This document shows positions 16,220 through 23,711 of a DNA stretch of 34,428 nucleotides, piece after piece. Position numbers and translations under genes: made by a program. The DNA comes from an uncultured Candidatus Saccharibacteria bacterium (GTDB lineage Bacteria > Patescibacteriota > Saccharimonadia > Saccharimonadales > Saccharimonadaceae): positions 1 through 34,428 of the forward strand of contig CARBES010000008.1 of the NCBI GenBank assembly GCA_948944455.1, read 5' to 3'. Under the pieces are notes generated by a model, which did not search any database, had not been told where the DNA came from, and worked only from the letters and a program-made list of their open reading frames with translations. Within the stretch, counting starts at the first letter, position 1; each line of letters starts with the position of its first letter.

Positions 16220-16256
16220 AAGAAACGTCTATTCTCACGAGTGGGCGTTTCTTTTA
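16220..16256 (+). terminator. Terminator downstream of argS
   Basis: Stem aagaaacg/cgtttctt around an 18-base inner part, with a T-rich tail (tttcttttat). Confidence 0.6.
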
Positions 16257-16279
16257 TGGTCTTCGACCATAAATCCGGG

Positions 16280-16334
16280 CGCATTCTCGGAACTAAAAAT
16301 GTTTCACATTTTTGTTTCTCTCGAATGCTACGGG
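16280..16334. other. Nested hairpin between argS and cassette C
   Basis: gcattc/gaatgc enclose a strong inner stem (aaaaatg-tttc-acattttt, 16295-16313). With the argS terminator this is all I see in the 250-bp gap before element C. Confidence 0.4.
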
Positions 16335-16416
16335 TTTAGTCTTTCGTAATAACTAGGCACAGCCTTAAGCTTGCCGCCACTTCTGTTTATTTTTCTTCAT
16401 CCTCCCTATGATTACT

Positions 16417-16617
16417 CTATATGGCTAGACAACGGAGGGAACGGCCATAATACATATTTTCGTCAATATATGCCGGAAAAACTGAAATATTGTTGGCGGC
16501 CAGGATGAATTTTCTGTGTAAGCCATCAGCGGCAGTTGATGTCTGAAGATCGACAACCCATCCAAAACGTCTTAAATAATCGTTAGTAACCAGGATATGT
16601 CCGCTGCGGACGACATA
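16417..16617 (-). pseudogene. Silent C-terminal cassette C-left
   Basis: Starts YVVRSG at the dyad, has 53 variable residues (RRFGWVVDLQTSTAADG, RKFILAANN) and ends GRSLRCLAI-stop because a 2-base insertion in the terminal repeat replaces the final Glu with a stop. The frame stays open through the dyad. No expression signals. Confidence 0.78.
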
Positions 16618-16818
16618 CTTTTCTTCGTCCGCAGCGGGGCTGTCGACCGGGTTGGCTATATAAACCACGTTGCTATGGCGTACCACGAATGGTCGTCCAG
16701 TGCTAATCCTGATCAGTTACAAGCTGGCTACATGTCTATTTCTGGTACGATTGTCGCCCTCCCGAACAATGGCAATCTTTATCATGGTCGTTCCCTCCGT
16801 TGTCTAGCCATAGAGTAA
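16618..16818 (+). pseudogene. Silent C-terminal cassette C-right
   Basis: Starts LFFVRSG at the dyad, has 51 variable residues with the FISUMP-like AYHEWSSSANPDQLQAGY block, and ends GRSLRCLAIE-stop. An upstream ATG at 16597 is in frame only through the opposite dyad arm. No ribosome site or promoter. Confidence 0.78.
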
Positions 16819-16896
16819 TATAAGGGAGGATGAAAGACGGGGAGGGTGACGATTTTGTAAGGTGGGATGGAGTCGACAAGAACAGATTATTAAGGT

Positions 16897-16902
16897 ATAA
16901 TC
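16897..16902 (+). promoter_or_regulatory. -10 box for orn
   Basis: TATAAT ten bases before the ATG, leaving at most a few leader bases. Confidence 0.55.
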
Positions 16903-16912
16903 AAGTTCAGAT

Positions 16913-17467
16913 ATGAAAAAAGCGAATTTATTGTGGATTGATTTAGAGATGACGGGGCTAGATCCGGAGAAAGATCGGATTCTGGAATTGGCAGCAATCG
17001 CAACGGATTGGAGCTTAGAAGCAGTAGAGACGAAGGCAGGTGATAGGGCTGAGTTGACAGCGGTAGTAAAAGTGCCAGAGACGCTAATGAAGGAACGGAT
17101 GGTGGGAGAGTTTTGGGAAAAGAATGCGGAAAGCCGAGACGAGTTGATCAAGCAAAATACGACTGGCAAGAGCGTAAAAGAGGTAGAAGATGAACTACTA
17201 GAGTTTATCGATAAGTATTTTGGCAGTGAGGTGATTTTAGCAGGGAATTCAATTCATCAGGATCGGAAGTTTATCGATCGAGAGTGGCCACGGGTGGCGG
17301 AGAGATTGCATTATCGGATGTTGGACGTGAGCGCTTGGAAGGTGGTATTTGAGGGAAAATGGAAAAAGAAGTTTATGAAGAAAGAAAATCACCGGGCGTT
17401 GGACGATATTTTGGGAAGTATTGACGAATTAAAGTGGTATTTAGGCATGATAAAGGAACAGAAATGA
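16913..17467 (+). CDS. orn: Oligoribonuclease (DEDDh exonuclease)
   Basis: A 184-residue 3'-5' exonuclease that finishes RNA decay by degrading di- to pentanucleotides. LLWIDLEMTGLDPEKDRILE holds the first Asp-Glu pair, GNSIHQDRKFID the second Asp, and ENHRALDDI the His and last Asp of the DEDDh set. Length is normal. The start is set by a near-leaderless promoter. The stop overlaps the next ATG (ATGA), so it heads a unit with the YjbR-like and DUF998-like genes. Confidence 0.95.
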   Translation: MKKANLLWIDLEMTGLDPEKDRILELAAIATDWSLEAVETKAGDRAELTAVVKVPETLMKERMVGEFWEKNAESRDELIKQNTTGKSVKEVEDELLEFIDKYFGSEVILAGNSIHQDRKFIDREWPRVAERLHYRMLDVSAWKVVFEGKWKKKFMKKENHRALDDILGSIDELKWYLGMIKEQK

Positions 17468-17772
17468 TAGAAGTGGCGAAAATTAGCGGGATCGGTGAGT
17501 GGGTAACGAAAGAGCGAAAGAATGAGCATGAAACGGATATTTTGTATCTTGCTCCAAACGAGAAAGTTTTTCTTGTCATAAGGCCAAAGACGATTGAAGT
17601 GCGATGTGACGGGAAGTTGGGCCGAAAGTTACGAGAAGATTATGAGACCGTGATGGAAAGTCGATATTTTGGGCGAGGTGGGGTAGAAATTGTGCCGAGC
17701 GGACAGCTAGAGGAGGCAGAGCTGGAAGATTTAGTGCGGCTAAGCTATAATATGACACTGACGGAGGAATAA
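17464..17772 (+). CDS. MmcQ/YjbR-like protein
   Basis: About 102 residues. KVFLVIRPKTIEVRCDGKLG, then REDYETV and a C-terminal LEDLVRLSYNM match the MmcQ/YjbR (CyaY-like fold) pattern, in which a beta sheet with basic residues was proposed to bind DNA; function is not established. The ATG at 17464 overlaps the orn stop and has an AGGAA ten bases upstream. An open frame extends ten codons further up but lies within orn. Confidence 0.7.
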   Translation: MIEVAKISGIGEWVTKERKNEHETDILYLAPNEKVFLVIRPKTIEVRCDGKLGRKLREDYETVMESRYFGRGGVEIVPSGQLEEAELEDLVRLSYNMTLTEE

Positions 17773-17774
17773 AA

Positions 17775-18410
17775 ATGAGGATCAGAAAAAAGGAATTGCC
17801 GAATAGTGGTTTGATTGCGGCGGCGCTGGCAGTATTTTTAGTAACATCGTTTGCAGCAATTATCGTGAACAGTACTTTGCTGGGGCACGGATTCCACCTG
17901 GAATATTCAATTAGCAAATATGTTGGGTTAGAGACTTGGAGCGCAGTGCTATTTACGATTGGGAACCTTTTTGTGGCGGCATTTTTTGGTAAATATCTCT
18001 GGAAATTAGGTGAAGCTTGGGATATGCCAAGATTGTTTTATTATCTGATTGTGGTGATGGTGGCAGGGCTTCTGATGTTGTCGTTCTGCCCGTCGGGATA
18101 TTGTGATTTTGATGGTAAAAAGAACCTGATTACTTGGTTGCATGAAGTTTCTTCACGGATGATGTTCATAGCAATGATGTCGGAGGCGGCATTGATTGCT
18201 TGTTGGAAGAAAGCAAGTCGTTTAGCACACGCGTTGTGTGTGGCATATGTGGTCTATGCGATCATTTGTATTGTTGGATACTTTACGAAGGGTGAGTGGT
18301 TTTTGACACTCTTGATGATCTACGAGTCGATGTATTTGGCGATGTTTATGATTATGTTGGCATTTTGCGGGATTAGAGATACCGAAGATACTCAGAAAAT
18401 AGGGAATTAA
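17775..18410 (+). CDS. DUF998-like six-helix membrane protein
   Basis: A 211-residue protein with about six transmembrane helices, evenly spaced. The layout, an early HLEYSISKYVGL and mid-protein CPSGYCDFDGKKNLITWLHE before helix 4, fit the DUF998/Frag1-like group of membrane proteins of unknown role. It starts two bases after the YjbR-like stop and is probably translated from the same transcript. Its stop overlaps the stop of the convergent mscL gene by four bases. Confidence 0.65.
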   Translation: MRIRKKELPNSGLIAAALAVFLVTSFAAIIVNSTLLGHGFHLEYSISKYVGLETWSAVLFTIGNLFVAAFFGKYLWKLGEAWDMPRLFYYLIVVMVAGLLMLSFCPSGYCDFDGKKNLITWLHEVSSRMMFIAMMSEAALIACWKKASRLAHALCVAYVVYAIICIVGYFTKGEWFLTLLMIYESMYLAMFMIMLAFCGIRDTEDTQKIGN

Positions 18411-18877
18411 GCGGATTTTTCCGGTTCTTTGGATTTTGCAGCGGCTTCGGCTTTGATATTGGCCTCGGCTTGAGCTTTGGCAGTGGCCTCAATGTGTTTC
18501 TGCTCGGTTTTGGCGGCTTCAGCGTCTTTGGCGCGGTTAAGTTTATTCATGGCGCGGACAATAACGAAGATTGTGAACGCGATAATAAGAAAGTTAACGA
18601 CGTTTTGAAGAAAGTTACCATAGGCAATATGAGCAACGGTATTGGCGCCGAAGATATTAGGGACGTCGATTGCAAGTGTGGAAAAGTCGAGGCCACCAGC
18701 GAGGAGGCTAGTGATTGGCATGATGATGTCGTCAACGAGGGATTTTACGATAGCGGTGAAAGCGCCACCGACGGCGACACCGATAGCAAGGTCGATGACG
18801 CTGCCACGATTGATGAATTCGCGGAATTCTTTAAAGAAGGAGCTGTTTTTGAATTTTTGAAGAATAGGTTCGTTCAT
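18407..18877 (-). CDS. mscL: Large-conductance mechanosensitive channel
   Basis: A 156-residue channel that opens on membrane tension to release solutes in osmotic downshock. It has the amphipathic N-terminus KEFREFINRGSVIDLAIGVA, TM1 VGGAFTAIVKSLVDDIIMP, a periplasmic loop, TM2 NVVNFLIIAFTIFVIVRAMN and a charged helical C-terminus. The tail is about 20 residues longer than in E. coli MscL and very Ala/Lys/Glu-rich. It starts behind a leaderless -10 box (attata at 18885-18890, seven bases from the ATG). Confidence 0.96.
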   Translation of the reverse strand: MNEPILQKFKNSSFFKEFREFINRGSVIDLAIGVAVGGAFTAIVKSLVDDIIMPITSLLAGGLDFSTLAIDVPNIFGANTVAHIAYGNFLQNVVNFLIIAFTIFVIVRAMNKLNRAKDAEAAKTEQKHIEATAKAQAEANIKAEAAAKSKEPEKSA

Positions 18878-18884
18878 GATATAT

Positions 18885-18890
18885 ATTATA
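18885..18890 (-). promoter_or_regulatory. -10 box, leaderless type, for mscL
   Basis: TATAAT on the minus strand, seven bases before the ATG; hairpin element H1 starts five bases further upstream. Confidence 0.6.
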
Positions 18891-18894
18891 ACAT

Positions 18895-19134
18895 AAATAA
18901 GGAAAAGCTAATATATCCTCGGGTTAGTTGGTTTTAAACATTCTTCAACCAGGGTGAGCATTCTTATGTTCTCCCTAAGAAGCTTTACTATCATGCTTTT
19001 CGGGAAACGCTCACGCTCGCCCATCGTCATGGGGAGCTAGTTCGCTTCATCCGACTCCCGTCGTCGTCGGACATTCCCGACAAAGCAGATAGCTAAAGCT
19101 TCTTAGGGAGATTCTATTTAGCTTTTCCTTATTT
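18895..19134. repeat. Long hairpin element H1
   Basis: Outer arms aaataaggaaaagcta (18895-18910) and its perfect inverse (19119-19134). Inner arms ctccctaagaagctt (18971-18985) and its perfect inverse (19096-19110). The interior folds into two more hairpins (ctcgcccat-cgtc-atggggag, and tccgac/gtcgga) joined by cgcttcatccg, a three-way shape. It fills the gap between mscL and cassette D with no ORF. Relatives: H2, H3 and the insert-free copy at 34313. Confidence 0.8.
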
Positions 19135-19218
19135 CTCGTTGGTTTGTAATATTGCTAGCAATACATTCTTCTGCATAGCTTCTAGCACATTGTTCGCCAA
19201 ACCTTCATCCTTCCTTGA

Positions 19219-19416
19219 TTACTCTATGGCTAGACAACGGAGGGAGAAGGCATTAGCTCCGCCATAAAGATTTGTGATGTCTATCTTCTTATCTATCGAT
19301 ATATAGTATTGAGGTCTTCCAGTTGCTACCCAGCTGTTCGTATTATTGCCGCCACTGTGTAGTGGGTAATCGTTAGTTACGGATGTATAAGGGCTTACCC
19401 ACCCGCTGCGGACGAA
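19219..19416 (-). pseudogene. Silent C-terminal cassette D-left
   Basis: Starts FVRSG at the dyad, has 52 variable residues (NTNSWVATGRPQYYISIDKK) and ends AFSLRCLAIE-stop. The frame is open back to an ATG at 19458 in the dyad insertion, but without a ribosome site. Confidence 0.78.
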
Positions 19417-19457
19417 ACCCGCTCCTAATTTTAAAAAAGTGGGAGCGCAAAAATACA

Positions 19458-19655
19458 CTTTTCTTCGTCCGCAGCGGAGTTGTCAGCTTAGCAAATGCTA
19501 TCCTAAATTGGCCAAGTTACGCTGGTTATGGCCAGGTATCAACAAGTGGTACGAGCCAACGTTACCTTGGTTTTTGGAATCTAATTGTAGGCCCAAATGA
19601 GCACTTTGGTTATCGAAATTTTTCTGGTTTCCCCCTCCGTTGTCTAGCCATATAG
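19458..19655 (+). pseudogene. Silent C-terminal cassette D-right
   Basis: Starts LFFVRSG, has 51 variable residues (TSQRYLGFWNLIVGPNEHFG), and ends GFPLRCLAI-stop. Ser to Pro in the SLRCL motif and a stop one codon early suggest drift in an unused copy. Confidence 0.76.
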
Positions 19656-19682
19656 GGTAATCAAGGGAGAACGAAGGTTAAG

Positions 19683-20300
19683 CTAGTTACCGGGGCTGGA
19701 GTAATCTTGAAAACTCTGTTCAATGACGGCGAGATTGCTAATATAGCTCTCGAGGATAGCATTAAGGGTTTCGTTATCGTTACGCGAAGAGAGTTGGCTA
19801 ACCATGGAGAGTAACAGAGATACCTGGAGATGAATCTGAGTAACATAAGTGCGGTCGAGTATGCCATTGAGTTTGGCATTCTCGAGGGAGAGATTGAGCG
19901 CATTGATGTTTTCGACTTCTTCGGCGGTGATTTGTTCGTTGGGCTGGAGGGCGTTTTTGCTAGAATCGGTGCTAGAGATATACGCAGATAGCTGGCTAGA
20001 GGCGCTAGTTAGTATTCCGGAAAGAGAGATACCGATAGCGCGAAGCTTGGAGGATTTGAGGGATTTATTGTAAGAGTTGATAGTGCTATCGAGGTTGGTG
20101 GTGCGGACATAAAGCTGCTTAACGAGATCGCTTGATTTGGTGGACTTGCCACCTAACATAGAACCGAAGCTGAGGATAAGGACAAAGAGTACTAGGCCGC
20201 CCAGGAGGATCTTGATGATGAGAGAAATAGGGGCACTAGAGGTGCGCTTGACTGGACGGTTCGACTGGGCGATATGGTTAAGATATTCGAGGTTATCCAT
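19683..20300 (-). CDS. Membrane-anchored coiled-coil protein, unrecognised
   Basis: About 205 residues from the ATG at 20300. A short basic cytoplasmic segment (1-24) and one transmembrane helix (LIIKILLGGLVLFVLILSF, about 27-47) precede a helical, Ser/Leu/Asn-rich outer domain to the C-terminus with heptad-like spacing. No Cys lipobox or enzyme motif. The start is fixed by a TATAAT six bases upstream, so the 12 extra upstream codons are not translated. Its stop is seven bases from cassette D and its promoter abuts hairpin H2, so it is bracketed by the two mobile-looking families. Confidence 0.65.
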   Translation of the reverse strand: MDNLEYLNHIAQSNRPVKRTSSAPISLIIKILLGGLVLFVLILSFGSMLGGKSTKSSDLVKQLYVRTTNLDSTINSYNKSLKSSKLRAIGISLSGILTSASSQLSAYISSTDSSKNALQPNEQITAEEVENINALNLSLENAKLNGILDRTYVTQIHLQVSLLLSMVSQLSSRNDNETLNAILESYISNLAVIEQSFQDYSSPGN

Positions 20301-20306
20301 AAGGAT

Positions 20307-20312
20307 ATTATA
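20307..20312 (-). promoter_or_regulatory. -10 box, leaderless type, for the gene at 20300
   Basis: TATAAT on the minus strand, six bases before the ATG. Confidence 0.6.
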
Positions 20313-20316
20313 GCAT

Positions 20317-20513
20317 AAATAAGGAAAAACTAACATCTATTCCTAGTTTTCTCTAAGGTAGCTATCATATTCTTCGGGACGCGCTTGACTCATCCCGTCG
20401 TTACGGGTGAGTCTTTGCTTCATCCGCTCCTCGTTAGTCGCGGAGATTCCCGAAAGAATAGATAGCAAAGGCCTTAGAGAAATTAGACATAAACTTTATA
20501 CTTTTCCTTATTT
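20317..20513. repeat. Long hairpin element H2
   Basis: Outer arms aaataaggaaaa (20317-20328) and its perfect inverse (20502-20513), identical to those of H1. A long imperfect inner stem pairs 20349-20379 with 20448-20481. Inside are gactcatcccgt-cgtt-acgggtgagtc and a second GC-rich hairpin, joined by tgcttcatccg. The layout is the same as H1 although most stem sequence differs. It lies between a promoter and half cassette E. Confidence 0.8.
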
Positions 20514-20540
20514 CTCGCTGGTTGTTGGGTTATTATTATT

Positions 20541-20764
20541 CTTCATCCTCCCATTGATTACTCTATGGCTAGACAACGGAGGGAGGCACCCCAATGACGA
20601 TAAAGGTTGGCAGAAGGTTTAAGGGTGGCTAGCTTATCATCCCAAAACCCTAAACGATATGCATAAGAAATACTGTTCGTGCTAGCAGCGGCGCTACTGT
20701 TGTTTAACCCAGAGTCCGATAATCTAGCGTCATTAGTACTATTAACTCCGCTGCGGACGAAGAA
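20541..20764. repeat. Half cassette element E
   Basis: Outer repeat at 20541-20584, one variable segment, and one 12-bp site at 20748-20759; the other arm and second cassette are absent. The stretch 20546-20759 is identical, inverted, to 31615-31828 in element F. Confidence 0.9.
20558..20764 (-). pseudogene. Silent C-terminal cassette E
   Basis: Starts FFVRSG, has 54 variable residues (SAAASTNSISYAYRLGFWDD, then LKPSANLYRHWGA) and ends SLRCLAIE-stop. An in-frame ATG at 20791 exists but has no ribosome site. Same peptide as cassette F-right. Confidence 0.8.
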
Positions 20765-20815
20765 ACTATTTCGAGTTTTATATAAAAGCACTAAAAGTAG
20801 CTGTGAAATGGAAAA

Positions 20816-20838
20816 GGCCCCACGCTGGCGTGGGGTCG
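20816..20838 (-). terminator. Terminator of the secreted protein gene
   Basis: Perfect dyad ccccacgc/gcgtgggg. On the minus strand it is followed by ccttttcc, 58 bases after the stop codon at 20896. Confidence 0.65.
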
Positions 20839-20895
20839 GAATTCCCGCTAGGACAAGATAGTCTGGTTTTAAGCAGAATTGGTAAGTTGGAGGGG

Positions 20896-21909
20896 TTAGT
20901 CGAACTCGACAAATTCCGCTTTGTCACCTTTCATGAACCAGGTGAATTCGCCGGTGGTGGGGTAGTTGGTGAAGCCGGGGCGGATGTAACTTTTCCAGGA
21001 AGAGGCGACATGGCGAGGTGTCCAGTATTCACTGTCACCCAAAACCAAATAAAGATTGGCACTATCATCATATTCGCCGTAGAAAGACGATACTACCTTC
21101 ATGTAGGCTATACCGTCAGACCTGGTGACGACGATGTAGGGACCACCGTATCCGGCGTCAATGACGTCATCGAGGATTTTCTCGGTCTCAATGACGGATG
21201 CTTTGCGCGAGAAGCGGTAGAGCGTACCATCTTCGATGGCGAGGCCGTGCAGATCGTTATAGATGCCGGGCTCGCGTTCTACCCAGACGAGGTTATAGAG
21301 GAGCCCGAAGGTGCCATCATCGTGCAGCTCAATGAGCTGGTGACGAGCATGGATTTTGTGCTCGTTGATAATGCAGATGGCGGGTTCGTCTTCGCTGGGA
21401 CAGCTGATGTCGATTAGCTCGTCACCGTAACGGAGGCGATAATCGCCCCAAGATTGGATGAGCTCTTGGTCGCGATACTGGACGATGGAATCTTTGTCGA
21501 TAAAGCAGATGAAAGTACTGTTAGCCTTGTAGAATTGATATATTTTGTAAGAGGTTTCTTCACCAAGAGCATCGAGCGGTAGGTCAGGATACTCGGCGGC
21601 AATGAGCTCATTCTTTTCGCGACGAGAGAGTTTGGGCGGTTCTTCGGGGATAGGGTTATTGGTGGTAGGGCTTTGAAGAGATGTGGCTTTTGATGGAACA
21701 GAAACAGTAGCTTTGGGGGACGAGGTGGAGAGGTGGTCGGAGGCGTCAAGGGTGGCTTCGCCGGAGATTGTGGTAGGTGCGGACGGGGCCTGCTGGGGAG
21801 CAGCACTCGGATTTGAGGCGGCGTCGACCGGTAGCAGCGTCAAACGTCCGATAGCAAAGGAAACGATACAGAGAGCGAGGATGATCACAAAGAACTTGAT
21901 TTTACGCAT
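20896..21909 (-). CDS. Secreted or N-anchored protein, unrecognised
   Basis: A 337-residue protein. Residues 1-30 are a signal peptide or signal anchor (FFVIILALCIVSFAIGRLTL, followed by PVDAASN as a possible cleavage site). A Pro/Ser/Thr/Ala-rich low-complexity stalk (about 32-95) leads to a folded domain (about 100-337) with many Tyr/Trp/Asp residues and repeated beta-like stretches (STFICFIDKDSIVQYRDQEL, GLLYNLVWVEREPGIYNDL). I do not recognise the domain; an outer-surface role is inferred from the export signal and stalk. A strong AGGAGG is six bases before the ATG, so this message has a leader, and a terminator follows the stop. Confidence 0.7.
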   Translation of the reverse strand: MRKIKFFVIILALCIVSFAIGRLTLLPVDAASNPSAAPQQAPSAPTTISGEATLDASDHLSTSSPKATVSVPSKATSLQSPTTNNPIPEEPPKLSRREKNELIAAEYPDLPLDALGEETSYKIYQFYKANSTFICFIDKDSIVQYRDQELIQSWGDYRLRYGDELIDISCPSEDEPAICIINEHKIHARHQLIELHDDGTFGLLYNLVWVEREPGIYNDLHGLAIEDGTLYRFSRKASVIETEKILDDVIDAGYGGPYIVVTRSDGIAYMKVVSSFYGEYDDSANLYLVLGDSEYWTPRHVASSWKSYIRPGFTNYPTTGEFTWFMKGDKAEFVEFD

Positions 21910-22056
21910 AATTCCTCCTGTAATTTTAGTCCTATGGGGGTGTGAAAAGGTTCAAAATACCGTCGAGAGCCCCCGTGGACGGTATATCTTTACATTATAG
22001 CACAGATGATGATTTTTGTCAATAGGATCGGGAGATTTTTGGGGGTTAGAGTGTGG

Positions 22057-22062
22057 TATAAT
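22057..22062 (+). promoter_or_regulatory. -10 box, leaderless type, for dnaG
   Basis: TATAAT six bases before the ATG at 22069. This argues against the upstream in-frame ATG at 22006, which lies before the promoter. Confidence 0.65.
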
Positions 22063-22068
22063 ATAGAT

Positions 22069-23682
22069 ATGGATGACGCGAAAGAGGAGATTCGAGCGCG
22101 GCTGCCGGTGGAGGACGTGGTTGGGCAGTATATAGAGCTGAGGCGAGCAGGGCGGACTTTGAAGGGGAGATCACCTTGGGGTGTGGACAAAACACCGAGT
22201 TTTATGGTGTCGCCAGAAAAGGGAATCTGGCATGATTTTTCAGCAAACAAAGGGGGAGATATTTTCGCGTTTGTGATGGAAGTGGAGGGGATTTCTTTTC
22301 GAGAGGCACTTGAAAAACTGGCGGCGCAGGCGGGGGTGGAGCTAAAAAAATATAGCGGTGGCGATAGGCAAGTGGCAGAGCGCAAAAAGCGGATGCAGGA
22401 GTTGTTGGAGTTGACCTGTAAATATTATCAGTTTTGTTTGACGAAAAGTAAGAAAGTTTGTCAGTATGTTTTTGAGAAACGAGCGATGTTGAAGGGGACT
22501 GTAAAAGAGTTTCGGATCGGATATGCGCCGGCGGAAGGGAAGGCGTTGGTGAAGTTTTTGACGAGCCGAGGATATAAGCCAGTAGAGATGGAGGCGGCGG
22601 GGGTGTTGAATCGGTTTGGCGGAGATCTTTTTCGGGGGCGAATGATGGTGCCTTTTATCGACACGAATGGGGTGATTGGATTTACGGCGCGGATTTTAGA
22701 TCAAGGCGAACCAAAATACCTTAACACGCCAGAAACGTTGCTATTTAATAAAAGTCGGTTTGTGTTCGGGCTGGCGCAGGCGAAGGAAGCGATTCGGCAG
22801 CATGGGTTTGTAGTAATCGTAGAGGGGAATATGGATGTCATATCGTCGCACCAGGCCGGAGTGCGAGAGGCGGTAGCGACGAGCGGGACGGCGATGACGG
22901 AGCTACACTTGAAGAGTCTTTCGCGGTTGACGCCGGATGTGCGGTTGGCGTATGATGGCGATGCGGCGGGGGTAAAAGCGACGGAGCGGGCGATTATGAT
23001 GGCGGGCGATTTAGGAGTGAATTTGAGCGTGATCTCGGATTACCATGGGGCGAAAGATCCAGACGAGTTGATTCAGAAAGATCCGAAATTATGGCAAGAG
23101 GCGGTGCAAAATTATCGACCAGCGGTGGACTGGCTGTTGGATAAATATGAGGAAAATTTGGATTTGTCGTCGGCGTTAGGGAAGAAGGAATATTCGGATG
23201 TGGCGATGAAATTATTGAAATATGTGAGTGACGCGGTAGAGCGAAAACATTATGAACAACTAGTGGCGCGGAAATTGGATTGCACAGTGGAGGATTTGCG
23301 GGCGAAGAAAATAAGCGAAGGTGCACCGAAGCGATACAAAAAAGTTGAGGCGGAGGGTGGTACGGATGTAGTACAGGGGATTAAGGATAACTTGCAAGCG
23401 ATTGTGGTTTATGGCGGGGTGACGAACGTGAAAGGGGTGGAGCTACCAGAGGATGAGACGAAGTTGGCGGAGCTCGAGATGGTGTTTGAGGCGAGATATA
23501 AAGGCTGGGGGCAGGCGCAGTTGGAAAAAGAGGCGAGTGCGCTATTAGTGCGGTATAAGGCGGAGCTAGGGAAGCAGGAAGTTGAGCAGTTGAATATAGA
23601 GCTAGCCGAGGCAGAGGAGGCGGGGGATGAGGATCGACAAGCTGAGATTCTCAGGAAAATTATGGTGTTGATGAAGAAATAA
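22069..23682 (+). CDS. dnaG: DNA primase, without zinc ligands in the N-terminal domain
   Basis: A 537-residue primase that makes RNA primers at the replication fork. The N-terminal domain keeps the zinc-ribbon frame (GRSPWGVDKTPSFMVSPEKG, then WHDFSANKGGDIFAF). The usual CPFH and HCFGCG ligands are replaced by SPWG and HDFSANKG, so no Cys3His site remains. The catalytic Toprim core is intact: VVIVEGNMDVIS with the Glu, and VRLAYDGDAAGVKA with the DxD. The C-terminal region that binds DnaB helicase (after about 400) is helical and shorter than in E. coli (581 residues in total). The start follows the leaderless promoter. Downstream lies cassette remnant G. Confidence 0.94.
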   Translation: MDDAKEEIRARLPVEDVVGQYIELRRAGRTLKGRSPWGVDKTPSFMVSPEKGIWHDFSANKGGDIFAFVMEVEGISFREALEKLAAQAGVELKKYSGGDRQVAERKKRMQELLELTCKYYQFCLTKSKKVCQYVFEKRAMLKGTVKEFRIGYAPAEGKALVKFLTSRGYKPVEMEAAGVLNRFGGDLFRGRMMVPFIDTNGVIGFTARILDQGEPKYLNTPETLLFNKSRFVFGLAQAKEAIRQHGFVVIVEGNMDVISSHQAGVREAVATSGTAMTELHLKSLSRLTPDVRLAYDGDAAGVKATERAIMMAGDLGVNLSVISDYHGAKDPDELIQKDPKLWQEAVQNYRPAVDWLLDKYEENLDLSSALGKKEYSDVAMKLLKYVSDAVERKHYEQLVARKLDCTVEDLRAKKISEGAPKRYKKVEAEGGTDVVQGIKDNLQAIVVYGGVTNVKGVELPEDETKLAELEMVFEARYKGWGQAQLEKEASALLVRYKAELGKQEVEQLNIELAEAEEAGDEDRQAEILRKIMVLMKK

Positions 23683-23711
23683 GGAAGGATTACAATCTAA
23701 AACTTTTGGTT

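Larger units (their letters stand above)
16395..16834. repeat. Cassette element C (two-headed)
   Basis: Outer repeats at 16395-16440 and 16792-16834. The central 12-bp site is inverted at 16601-16612 and 16626-16637 around a 13-base spacer. In this copy the spacer is in the opposite orientation to elements A and F (acatacttttctt, not aagaaaagtatgt). The left terminal repeat carries an extra 'at', which moves the stop one codon earlier. Confidence 0.9.
19203..19676. repeat. Cassette element D (two-headed, with insertion in the dyad)
   Basis: Outer repeats at 19203-19245 and 19632-19676. The 12-bp sites are at 19403-19414 and 19466-19477. The arms are 51 bp apart instead of 13, because extra sequence with a small hairpin (cgctcc...ggagcg) sits between them. 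The right end is diverged (gggagaacgaag, and tatagggtaat). Confidence 0.88.

Noticed and set aside
20407..20622. Plus-strand ORF ending GRHPNDDKGWQKV
   Set aside because: It is the antisense of hairpin H2 and cassette E. The same tail appears at the GDPD-like gene only because F carries the same cassette.
22006..22068. Upstream in-frame ATG of dnaG (21 extra residues)
   Set aside because: The -10 box lies between it and ATG 22069, and the known DnaG start fits the later ATG.
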